Positions 1 to 7,046 of a stretch of DNA of 7,172 bases are shown piece after piece. Position 1 is the first letter of the stretch, and the number at the start of each line of letters is the position of its first letter. Source of the DNA: Clostridia bacterium (GTDB taxonomy: Bacteria > Bacillota > Clostridia > Oscillospirales > CAG-272); NCBI GenBank assembly GCA_017386965.1, contig JAFOGE010000038.1, positions 1 to 7,172 on the forward strand, in the 5' to 3' direction. The position numbers and the translations under genes were made by a program. The notes beneath the pieces are model-generated. The model had not been told where the DNA came from. It did not search any database and saw only the letters and a program-made list of their open reading frames with translations.

Positions 1-1310
1 ACGCCTACGTTTGCGATCTTTCTAAGGACGATCTTGCCGACTACAAGGGCACTGACCGCTCCGTGGCCTCCAAGGAATCCCCCTACCGCAACCGCTCGGT
101 GGAGGAGAATCTCGAGCTCTTTGAGCGAATGAAGAACGGCGAGTTTGCCGACGGCGCAAGAACCCTTCGCGCTAAGATCGATCCCTCCTCCGACAATCCC
201 TACCTCCGCGATCCCGTCATTTACCGCATCAAGCACATTCACCATCACCGTCAGGGCGACGAATGGTGCGTCTACCCGATGTACGATTTTGCACATCCCA
301 TCCAGGACGCGCTCGAGGGCATTACCCACTCGCTCTGCTCGAGCGAATTCCGCAACCACAGACCGCTCTACGACTGGGTGGTTGAAAAGATCGGCTTTGC
401 TCAGAAGCCGCATCAGTGGGAGTTCGGCCGCATGAACATCACCTATACCGTCATGTCCAAGCGTTATCTCCGCCAGCTGGTGGAGGAAGGACACGTGGAC
501 GGCTGGGACGATCCCCGTCTCCCCACCCTTTGCGGTCTGCGCCGCCGCGGATACACGCCGGGGGCACTCTTCACCTTCGTTCGTGAGGCAGGCGTGACCA
601 ACACCGACCACACCGTGGACGTCCGTCAGCTGGAGGCCTGCGTGCGCGACGATCTCAACGAGAACGCACTCCGCCGCGTTGCCGTGGTCAATCCCATCCG
701 CGTGGTGATCGACAACTACCCCGAGGACAAGGTGGAAATGATCACGCTTCCCAATCATCCGCAAAAGCCCGAGCTTGGCACGAGAGAGGTGCCCATGACG
801 CGCGAGATCTATATCGACGCCGATGACTTTGCCGAGGTTCCGCCTCCCAAGTTCTTCCGCCTCAAGCCCGATGGTGAGGTTCGTCTGATGGGCGGATACA
901 TCATCAAGTACGCCGGCATTGAGAAGAACGAGGACGGCTCGATCAAGTGCATTCACGCCACCGCAGATCTGGAAACCGGAAACGGCATGCCCGCAGACGG
1001 CAGAAAGATCAAGGGAACCGTGCATTGGCTCTCCGCAAAGTACGCAAAGCCCGCAGCACTGATGCTCTACGACCGTCTCTTCAACATTGAGAACACCGCA
1101 GACGTTCCCGAGGGAAAGACCTACCTCGATTTCCTGAACGCAGATTCTCTGACCCGCGTTGAGGGCGCAATGGTCGAGCCCTCGCTTGAGGACGCCGCGC
1201 CCGGTCAGCAGTTCCAGTTCGTTCGCGTCGGCTACTTCTGCAAGGACACCAAGAACCAAAACACCTTCAACCGCGTGGTCGGACTGAAGGACAGCTTCCC
1301 CAAGAAGTAA
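1..1310 (+). CDS. glnS: Glutamine--tRNA ligase (GlnRS), C-terminal part; 5' end outside window
   Basis: This cytoplasmic class I aminoacyl-tRNA synthetase charges tRNA-Gln with glutamine using ATP. The reading frame is open from the window edge (first complete codon at 3) to TAA at 1308-1310, about 435 residues, so roughly the first 100 or more residues, including the HIGH motif, are missing. What is visible matches GlnRS throughout: SPYRNRSVEENL near the start, the glutamine-pocket segment YPMYDF (273-290), the KMSKS-equivalent VMSKR (450-464), and then the two anticodon-binding beta-barrels (NHPQKPELGTREVP, ADGRKIKGTVHW, LYDRLF, the FNRVVGL end). The C-terminus ends where the E. coli type does. 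The GTG at 63 is internal, because homologous sequence continues upstream of it. The gene is convergent with the FAD dehydrogenase and shares a terminator with it. GlnRS is patchy among Firmicutes, so an origin by transfer is plausible. The identity is very secure. Confidence 0.97.
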   Translation, partial: AYVCDLSKDDLADYKGTDRSVASKESPYRNRSVEENLELFERMKNGEFADGARTLRAKIDPSSDNPYLRDPVIYRIKHIHHHRQGDEWCVYPMYDFAHPIQDALEGITHSLCSSEFRNHRPLYDWVVEKIGFAQKPHQWEFGRMNITYTVMSKRYLRQLVEEGHVDGWDDPRLPTLCGLRRRGYTPGALFTFVREAGVTNTDHTVDVRQLEACVRDDLNENALRRVAVVNPIRVVIDNYPEDKVEMITLPNHPQKPELGTREVPMTREIYIDADDFAEVPPPKFFRLKPDGEVRLMGGYIIKYAGIEKNEDGSIKCIHATADLETGNGMPADGRKIKGTVHWLSAKYAKPAALMLYDRLFNIENTADVPEGKTYLDFLNADSLTRVEGAMVEPSLEDAAPGQQFQFVRVGYFCKDTKNQNTFNRVVGLKDSFPKK

Positions 1311-1324
1311 GCAAAAAACAAAAA

Positions 1325-1364
1325 AATCGCTCCAAGCCGAATTGGCTTGGAGCGATTCTTTTTT
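1325..1364. terminator. Bidirectional intrinsic terminator between glnS and the FAD dehydrogenase gene
   Basis: A perfect 14-bp inverted repeat (arms 1325-1338 and 1344-1357, AATCGCTCCAAGCC and its complement) encloses a 5-nt loop, GAATT. On the + strand it is followed by C and six T (1359-1364). On the - strand the hairpin is followed by a long T-rich run with one G interrupting it, complementary to the A-run at about 1314-1326. It lies 14 nt after the glnS stop and 21 nt after the FAD gene stop, so it can end both convergent transcripts. Confidence 0.93.
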
Positions 1365-1378
1365 CTGCTTTATCGGGA

Positions 1379-2788
1379 TCACTTCCCTGCTTCTTCCTCC
1401 AGCAGAATGCGTCCCATATAAACGCCCATGACCGATGCCATCATCAGTCCGCGCGTCCATCCGCTCGAATCCCCGAGGCAATGCAGACCCTCGATGTTCG
1501 TGTTGAGGCGCTCGTCCATCTTTACGCGGTTGCTGTAAAACTTCAGCTCAGGCGAATAGAGCAAGGTCTCGTAAGAGGCAAAGCCGGGAACGACCTGGTC
1601 CATGGCCTGGATGAAGTTGATGATGTTGGTCATCGCGCGATACGGCATGGCCGCGGTGATGTCACCTGCCACGGCATCGGGAAGCGTGGGCTTGACGTTA
1701 GACTGTGCAAGCTCCTTCTCCCAGGTGCGCTTGCCGTCCAGAATATCGCCGAAGCGCTGGACGAGAATGTGTCCCGCACCCAGCATGTTGGTCAGCTCGC
1801 CGACCTTCTGTGCATACTCGATGGGCTGATTGAAGGGCACGGAGAAATTGTGCGAGCAAAGGATCGCCAGGTTGGTGTTGTTGGACTTCTGCTCCTTGAA
1901 GGAGTGTCCGTTGACTACGGCAAGATTGTTGTCGTAATTCTCCTGGCTGACAAAGCCGCCGGGATTCTGACAGAAGGTACGCACCTTGTTCTTGAAGGGG
2001 GCGGGATAACCGATCAGCTTGGATTCGTAAAGCACGCGGTTGACCTGCTCCATGATCTCGTTGCGCACTTCAACGCGCACACCGATATCCACCGTTCCGG
2101 GCAGGTGGGCGATGTTGTGCTCGGCACAAAGCTTCTCCAGCCAATCCGCACCGCGGCGTCCCGTGGCAACCACGGTATGGTCCGCATAGATCTCCTCGGT
2201 AACGCCGTCATGCGAGACGAGAACACCGAGGCATTTGGAATCCTTGAGCAAAAGATCCTTGCACTCCCAGCCGAAGCGAAGCTCAACGCCGTTGTCCTTG
2301 AGGTGATCCTCAATGTCACCGTAGAGCTTGTGCGCCATTTCGGTTCCGATGTGGCGAATGGGGCAATCGACAAGCTTGAGGCCTGCCTTGATGGCTCTCT
2401 TGCGGATATCCTTGACCTCGTCGGTCTCCTCTGCTCCCTCAACGTGCGTATCTGCACCGAACTCCAGATAGATCCCGTCGGTATAATCGATCATACTCTG
2501 CACGCGGTCGGCGCCAAGAAGATTGGGGAGATCTCCTCCAACCTCGTAGCTGAGCGAAAGCTTGCCGTCCGAAAATGCACCGGCTCCCGAAAAGCCCGTG
2601 GTAATGTGACAGTAGGGCTTGCAGTTGACGCAGTAGCCCGTTTTGGCCTTAGGGCAGGTGCGATCGTGGACCGAGCGCCCCTTCTCCAAAATCAGGATCC
2701 TTCTCTTACTTCCCTTGCGAAGCATTTCCAGGGCCGTAAAAATACCGGCAGGGCCTGCGCCAACGATCACAATATCAAAGTTTTTCAT
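1379..2788 (-). CDS. NAD(P)/FAD-dependent oxidoreductase (COG2509-type FAD-dependent dehydrogenase)
   Basis: A 469-residue soluble flavoprotein of a family common in Clostridia whose substrate is not established. The N-terminus is a Rossmann dinucleotide-binding fold (FDIVIVGAGPAGIF, with GxGxxG at residues 10-15, then LILEKG). It is followed by a cysteine-rich stretch (Cys45, 53, 56, 60) running into GFSGAGAFSDGKLS. A second FAD-contact segment is VVATGRRG, near residue 208. The C-terminal CLGDSSGWTRGLMMASVMG (GD at 439-440) is the closing FAD-binding motif typical of two-dinucleotide-fold reductases. The chosen ATG at 2788 has AAGGAAG five bases upstream. An in-frame ATG at 2809 would add seven residues but has no ribosome binding site and lies next to the upstream hairpin. 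The gene sits 66 bp after asnS on the same strand with a terminator-like hairpin between them and no clear promoter, so readthrough expression is likely. The family call is secure; the biochemical role is unknown. Confidence 0.88.
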   Translation of the reverse strand: MKNFDIVIVGAGPAGIFTALEMLRKGSKRRILILEKGRSVHDRTCPKAKTGYCVNCKPYCHITTGFSGAGAFSDGKLSLSYEVGGDLPNLLGADRVQSMIDYTDGIYLEFGADTHVEGAEETDEVKDIRKRAIKAGLKLVDCPIRHIGTEMAHKLYGDIEDHLKDNGVELRFGWECKDLLLKDSKCLGVLVSHDGVTEEIYADHTVVATGRRGADWLEKLCAEHNIAHLPGTVDIGVRVEVRNEIMEQVNRVLYESKLIGYPAPFKNKVRTFCQNPGGFVSQENYDNNLAVVNGHSFKEQKSNNTNLAILCSHNFSVPFNQPIEYAQKVGELTNMLGAGHILVQRFGDILDGKRTWEKELAQSNVKPTLPDAVAGDITAAMPYRAMTNIINFIQAMDQVVPGFASYETLLYSPELKFYSNRVKMDERLNTNIEGLHCLGDSSGWTRGLMMASVMGVYMGRILLEEEAGK

Positions 2789-2793
2789 GCGTA

Positions 2794-2800
2794 CTTCCTT
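2794..2800 (-). promoter_or_regulatory. Ribosome binding site that fixes the FAD dehydrogenase start
   Basis: AAGGAAG on the - strand, five bases before the ATG at 2788. It supports this start over the in-frame ATG at 2809, which has no purine-rich site in front of it. Confidence 0.75.
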
Positions 2801-2810
2801 TCTTTCCATA

Positions 2811-2844
2811 CAAAAGCCGGAGAATGGAATTCCCCCGGCTTTTG
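2811..2844 (-). terminator. Probable intrinsic terminator/attenuator after asnS
   Basis: Inverted arms CAAAAGCCGG (2811-2820) and CCGGCTTTTG (2835-2844) form a 10-bp stem 11 nt after the asnS stop. In - strand RNA the stem can extend by four more pairs, two of them G·U, leaving a 6-nt loop. In + strand RNA those two positions become A·C mismatches, so the structure fits - strand transcription. Only four U follow the stem before G, so termination may be partial. That would let some transcripts continue into the FAD dehydrogenase gene 23 nt further on. Confidence 0.7.
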
Positions 2845-2854
2845 CAAACGTGCT

Positions 2855-4249
<1,395 letters not shown>

Positions 4250-4255
4250 GGTTAA

Positions 4256-4281
4256 CCTCATCCTGCGGAAGGCTCTTCCGC
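4256..4281 (-). promoter_or_regulatory. asnS leader: 7-bp hairpin followed by the Shine-Dalgarno site
   Basis: In the asnS 5' untranslated RNA, GCGGAAG (4281-4275) and CTTCCGC (4271-4265) form a perfect 7-bp stem with a 3-nt loop. The Shine-Dalgarno GAGG (4259-4256) follows only five bases later, with 6 nt to the ATG at 4249. The hairpin may protect the short leader or influence ribosome access. No U-run follows it, so it is not a terminator. Confidence 0.6.
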
Positions 4282-4298
4282 TCGTTTCTCACCAAAAC

Positions 4299-4327
4299 AG
4301 TATAACATAAAATAAGGAATTTGTCAA
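4299..4327 (-). promoter_or_regulatory. Sigma-A type promoter of asnS
   Basis: On the - strand the -35 box is TTGACA (4327-4322, a perfect consensus match) and the -10 box is TATACT (4304-4299, one mismatch), separated by exactly 17 bp. Transcription should start near 4292, giving a leader of about 43 nt before asnS. It lies in a short AT-rich island within otherwise GC-rich sequence, between the adenylation enzyme gene and asnS. Confidence 0.92.
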
Positions 4328-4333
4328 TTCCTT
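4314..4333. repeat. 20-bp palindrome overlapping the asnS -35 box
   Basis: AAGGAATT (4314-4321) and AATTCCTT (4326-4333) are perfect 8-bp inverted arms around TGTC. The -35 hexamer occupies the centre of the palindrome. It could be a repressor operator. It could instead be the end-of-transcript hairpin of the adenylation enzyme gene, whose stop lies 39 nt upstream: in - strand RNA the AU-rich hairpin is followed by AUUUUAU, a poor but possible terminator. The sequence alone does not decide between these. Confidence 0.6.
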
Positions 4334-4372
4334 TATGCATTTTCTCCAAAAGGAGCAAAAAATAATTTGCGA

Positions 4373-5881
4373 TCAAGCCTCCGCGCTCTCCAAAAGTGCC
4401 CTTCGGTCCACCTTTCCGTTGGGGGTCAGGGGCATGCGCGGCATCTGCTTACAGATCGCAGGGATCATGTACCGCGGCAGATAGTGCTTCAAATGCGCAA
4501 GGAGCAGATCCTGCTCGGCGCTTCCCGTGTAAAAGAGCAGAATGCGTTTTCTCTCATGGTCATAGAGGCAGATCGCGCGTGAGATCCCCGTCATGCGCAT
4601 TGCCGCACTCTCAATCTCTCCAAGCTCAATGCGATTTCCCATATGCTTGATCTGAGCATCCTTGCGGCATTTGAACACAAGCTCTCCGTGTGCGTTGCGG
4701 TAGGCAAGGTCGCCCGTGCGGTAAACGATCTCGGGATAGTGATCCTGCAACGGGTTTTGCACGAATGCCTCCGCCGTCTTTTCGGGATTACGAAAATACC
4801 CGAGCGTCACGCAGGTGCCGCGCAGATAGATCTCGCCCACTTCCCCATCGGCGGCTCTTTTTCCGTCCTCGGTCAGCAAAAGAAGATCGGTATTGCAGAA
4901 TGGGCGGCCGATCGGAATGGGCTCTCCCTCCTCAAGCGCACGGTCCGCACGCCAATAGCAGGACATTCCGGTAGCCTCGGTCGGTCCGTAAAGATTGAAG
5001 AATGCAGCATCCGGCAAGGCCTCTCTCCAGAGGCGATACTGCTGCGGCGGAAAGACCTCGCTGCCAAAGGCGACGGTGCGCAAATAGCGCGGCGGATTCT
5101 TCTCGAGTACTCCAAGCGAGGAGATCATCGTCAGGGCGGATACGACCCAACAAACGGTGTTGACGCGATGCTCATTGAGGAAATCGCAGAGCCGCATCGG
5201 GAAGGAAAAGAGCGACTTTGGCACAAGATAAGCCGTAGCGCCAAGCTTAATGACGGGCATCAGCTCCTTTAAGGGAGCATCGAAATAGAGCGGCGTCTGG
5301 TTAGCGAAAACGGTATCTTCAGAAAACTCCAGCGCCTCACAAAGTGCCTCCACATAATCGATGACCGAGCGGTGGCAGGCACAAACGCCCTTAGGAATTC
5401 CGGTCGATCCGGAGGTAAAGACGATGTAAATGGGATCGGTGTCGATCTGGCGTTCACGCACCGCACAAAGCGCCGACGTATCCTCTGGATACGCGGCAAG
5501 CGCAGAATAGGAAAGCACCTCTCCCTCAAAGGAAAGCGTTTGCGCGATCCTCTCCCCCTTAGCGTCCACGATCAGGGCACGCGCGCCGACGGTTTCCAGG
5601 ATCAGCTCCATGCGTCCGATCGGCATATCCGCATCCAAAGGAACATAAAAGCATCCGGCATAGACGCATCCGTAAAAGGCCGCGATCTGGGCGGGCTGCT
5701 TTGCCATAAGGATCGCAATCGGCTCCTGCCCGTAACCCTTTGCCAAAAGCGCACTTCCGATTGAGCGACTGCTTTCCAAAAGAGCGAAGAAGGTCATGTC
5801 CGTCTGTCCGTCGGAATAAGCGATCTTCGCCGGCAGGCGAGGGGCAGTCGCCTCCAGATATTCCAAAATATTTTTCAGCAT
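4373..5881 (-). CDS. Stand-alone amino acid adenylation enzyme (AMP-binding; DltA/NRPS A-domain type)
   Basis: A 502-residue ANL-superfamily enzyme, expected to activate a carboxylate, probably an amino acid, as the acyl-AMP and load it onto a carrier protein's phosphopantetheine arm. Core motifs appear in order: YAGCFYVPLD (A2, about 74-83), FTSGSTGIPKGV (A3 P-loop, 155-166), YFDAPLKEL (A4, 199-207), NLYGPTEAT (A5, 296-304), YRTGD (A7, 387-391), GNRIELGEIE (A8 hinge, 415-424) and NGKVDR (A10, catalytic Lys490). The pocket aspartate expected for alpha-amino acid substrates is Asp201. The protein stops just after A10, so there is no fused carrier or condensation domain and it must act in trans. 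The length fits DltA, but the pocket residues do not let me name D-alanine as substrate, so no symbol is given. The ATG has AGGAGG seven bases upstream and follows the lipoprotein stop by 18 nt, indicating one operon. No carrier protein gene is visible in the window. Confidence 0.88.
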   Translation of the reverse strand: MLKNILEYLEATAPRLPAKIAYSDGQTDMTFFALLESSRSIGSALLAKGYGQEPIAILMAKQPAQIAAFYGCVYAGCFYVPLDADMPIGRMELILETVGARALIVDAKGERIAQTLSFEGEVLSYSALAAYPEDTSALCAVRERQIDTDPIYIVFTSGSTGIPKGVCACHRSVIDYVEALCEALEFSEDTVFANQTPLYFDAPLKELMPVIKLGATAYLVPKSLFSFPMRLCDFLNEHRVNTVCWVVSALTMISSLGVLEKNPPRYLRTVAFGSEVFPPQQYRLWREALPDAAFFNLYGPTEATGMSCYWRADRALEEGEPIPIGRPFCNTDLLLLTEDGKRAADGEVGEIYLRGTCVTLGYFRNPEKTAEAFVQNPLQDHYPEIVYRTGDLAYRNAHGELVFKCRKDAQIKHMGNRIELGEIESAAMRMTGISRAICLYDHERKRILLFYTGSAEQDLLLAHLKHYLPRYMIPAICKQMPRMPLTPNGKVDRRALLESAEA

Positions 5882-5888
5882 AACGGCT

Positions 5889-5894
5889 CCTCCT
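5889..5894 (-). promoter_or_regulatory. Ribosome binding site of the adenylation enzyme gene
   Basis: AGGAGG on the - strand, seven bases before the ATG at 5881. It lies entirely within the 18-nt gap after the lipoprotein stop codon (5902-5900). Ribosomes finishing the lipoprotein therefore end at the next start site, which favours coupled expression. Confidence 0.85.
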
Positions 5895-5899
5895 TCCCG

Positions 5900-6967
5900 T
5901 CAAGGCTCGATCGTGTGATTGATGATGCGAGTATCCGACTTGGGATAGTCCGCAGAATCATAAGCATAAAAATAGTTCCGGACACCGTCCTCGCTGACTC
6001 GTCCCTCACTATATGCGCGGATCTGCGCATCGGTGAGAAGGCATCCGCGATGCGTTGCGCCTGCCAAGGGCGTAGCGTCAAAATGATACCAGCGGGGTGC
6101 CGCGGGGTCAGAGCTGATGTTGACGTAGTTCCAATAATGCCGTTCGTCAACGATCCCCTCCGTGCGGTGAATATCCATATTCTCGATTCCGAAATAGGTG
6201 AAAAAGGCTTTGGAAAGTGCAAAATAGGTAAAGCAATCTCCGCTTCCCGTGCGCAAGCCCTCATAGGCGGCACGAATCCAATCGCTTTTGTCGGAGTAGG
6301 AAACGTAATCGACGTTGTAATAGACGTAATCGTAGATTGCTTCCGCCTTCTCGTATTTGGATGCCCCCTCCGGGCAAAGCGTGGCGGCGATCGGAGCGAT
6401 CTTTTCCATCAGATCCTCCATCGAAACCGCTTCCCGGTAAACGTAAACCTGCACCCGGCAAACGGTTTGATTCCCTGCATTGTCCGTTGCCGTATAGATC
6501 ACGGGATAGACGCCCTGCTTATGGATATTGACGGCAGAGGAATCCACCTCCAGCCGGACAGCATCGTCGCAATTATCCGTAACCGTGATGCCTGCGCGAT
6601 AGGAAATTCCAAGGCCCTCGGTGCTGACCAGATCCGATGCCCCCTCGATCACGGGGGGAACATTGTCACGCTGCAAGGTAAAGCGCACCTGAACCTTATG
6701 GTCCTTATAGCCTCCGCCGTTAACCAGAAGCGTTAAGGTGTATTCTCCGATCGAAGGATAGGTGTACTCTTCCGCATATGTCACCCGTATTCCTTCCGGA
6801 AGACGGAGCGCAAAATCTTCCGCATCCGGTAAGGGCGCACCGACCGCCCAGGTAAGATCCCTCCACGAAAGCTCCTCCCTCGGCTTTGTTTCACAGCCAC
6901 CGAGCAAGCATCCCAAAAGGATGATGAATAGAACGGAAAAGGATCCCAAGAGCAACCGAAGCTTCAA
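5900..6967 (-). CDS. Lipoprotein with two Ig-like domains and a transglutaminase-like domain
   Basis: A 355-residue predicted surface lipoprotein. The N-terminus (KLRLLLGSFSVLFIILLGCLLGGC) is a lipoprotein signal peptide; the likely lipidated residue is Cys25 (LGGC), with Cys20 (LLGC) as an alternative. About residues 33-100 look like one beta-sandwich. Residues about 103-177 resemble a HYR/DUF5011 Ig-like domain (NVPPVIEG, ITVTDNCDD, YTATDNAGNQ). Residues about 183-340 are transglutaminase-like, with a full Cys-His-Asp triad: Cys245 in GSGDCFTYF, His277 in RHYWNYV, Asp297 in WYHFDATP. Such domains cleave, transfer or cross-link via a thioester, and the substrate here is unknown. I chose the TTG at 6967 because AGGAGG lies 8 nt upstream; the in-frame GTG at 6976 overlaps that site. 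It is co-directional with, and probably co-transcribed with, the adenylation enzyme gene. A terminator hairpin precedes it and no promoter is evident. Confidence 0.88.
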   Translation of the reverse strand: MKLRLLLGSFSVLFIILLGCLLGGCETKPREELSWRDLTWAVGAPLPDAEDFALRLPEGIRVTYAEEYTYPSIGEYTLTLLVNGGGYKDHKVQVRFTLQRDNVPPVIEGASDLVSTEGLGISYRAGITVTDNCDDAVRLEVDSSAVNIHKQGVYPVIYTATDNAGNQTVCRVQVYVYREAVSMEDLMEKIAPIAATLCPEGASKYEKAEAIYDYVYYNVDYVSYSDKSDWIRAAYEGLRTGSGDCFTYFALSKAFFTYFGIENMDIHRTEGIVDERHYWNYVNISSDPAAPRWYHFDATPLAGATHRGCLLTDAQIRAYSEGRVSEDGVRNYFYAYDSADYPKSDTRIINHTIEP

Positions 6968-6975
6968 CGCGGACA

Positions 6976-6981
6976 CCTCCT
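6976..6981 (-). promoter_or_regulatory. Ribosome binding site that decides the lipoprotein's TTG start
   Basis: AGGAGG on the - strand, 8 nt before TTG at 6967. The in-frame GTG at 6976-6974 shares its first base with this site and so cannot use it. No in-frame ATG is available at a suitable distance. Confidence 0.75.
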
Positions 6982-6996
6982 TCCATAGTCATTGCG

Positions 6997-7036
6997 AAAA
7001 GCGGGAACGAGTCGCTTGACTCACTCCCGCTTTTTT
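6997..7036 (-). terminator. Intrinsic terminator after the partial upstream gene
   Basis: Outer arms AAAAGCGGGA (6997-7006) and TCCCGCTTTT (7025-7034) and inner arms GAGTC (7009-7013) and GACTC (7018-7022) enclose a 4-nt loop. The two bases between the arms on each side form G·U pairs in - strand RNA but A·C mismatches in + strand RNA. The 13-bp GC-rich stem is therefore continuous only for - strand transcription, where U residues follow it. It starts 11 nt after the stop of the gene entering from the window edge. Confidence 0.85.
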
Positions 7037-7046
7037 CTCCAAGTGA

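Noticed and set aside
63..65. GTG as the start of the glutaminyl-tRNA synthetase gene.
   Set aside because: Family-like residues (AYVCDLSKDDLADYKGT) continue upstream in frame to the window edge, so the gene simply begins outside.
2807..2809. ATG seven codons upstream of the chosen FAD dehydrogenase start.
   Set aside because: It has no ribosome binding site and begins right at the base of the terminator hairpin. The added residues are encoded by the Shine-Dalgarno region of the downstream ATG.
4259..4261. ATG four codons upstream of the chosen asnS start.
   Set aside because: The only purine-rich sequence before it (AGG) abuts the ATG, whereas the chosen ATG has GAGG at a 6-nt spacing.
4250..4298. 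T-box riboswitch in the asnS leader.
   Set aside because: The predicted leader is only about 43 nt and has no T-box consensus, specifier stem or terminator/antiterminator pair.
4344..4355. Small inverted repeat CTCC-AAAA-GGAG downstream of the adenylation enzyme gene as a terminator.
   Set aside because: The stem is only 4 bp, and in - strand RNA it is followed by A residues, not U.
4643..5272. A 209-codon + strand open frame opposite the adenylation enzyme gene.
   Set aside because: The sense strand has all core adenylation motifs in order. The antisense frame is a by-product of codon bias.
4373..5881. Naming the adenylation enzyme dltA.
   Set aside because: The length and core motifs fit, but there is no dltB, dltC or dltD gene in view and the pocket residues read by eye do not clearly match D-alanine ligases.
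5915..6736. A 273-codon + strand open frame opposite the lipoprotein gene.
   Set aside because: The sense strand has a signal peptide, Ig-like motifs and a full catalytic triad. The antisense product resembles nothing I recognise.
6974..6976. GTG start for the lipoprotein.
   Set aside because: It overlaps the AGGAGG site by one base, leaving no spacing. The TTG nine bases further on has an 8-nt spacing.
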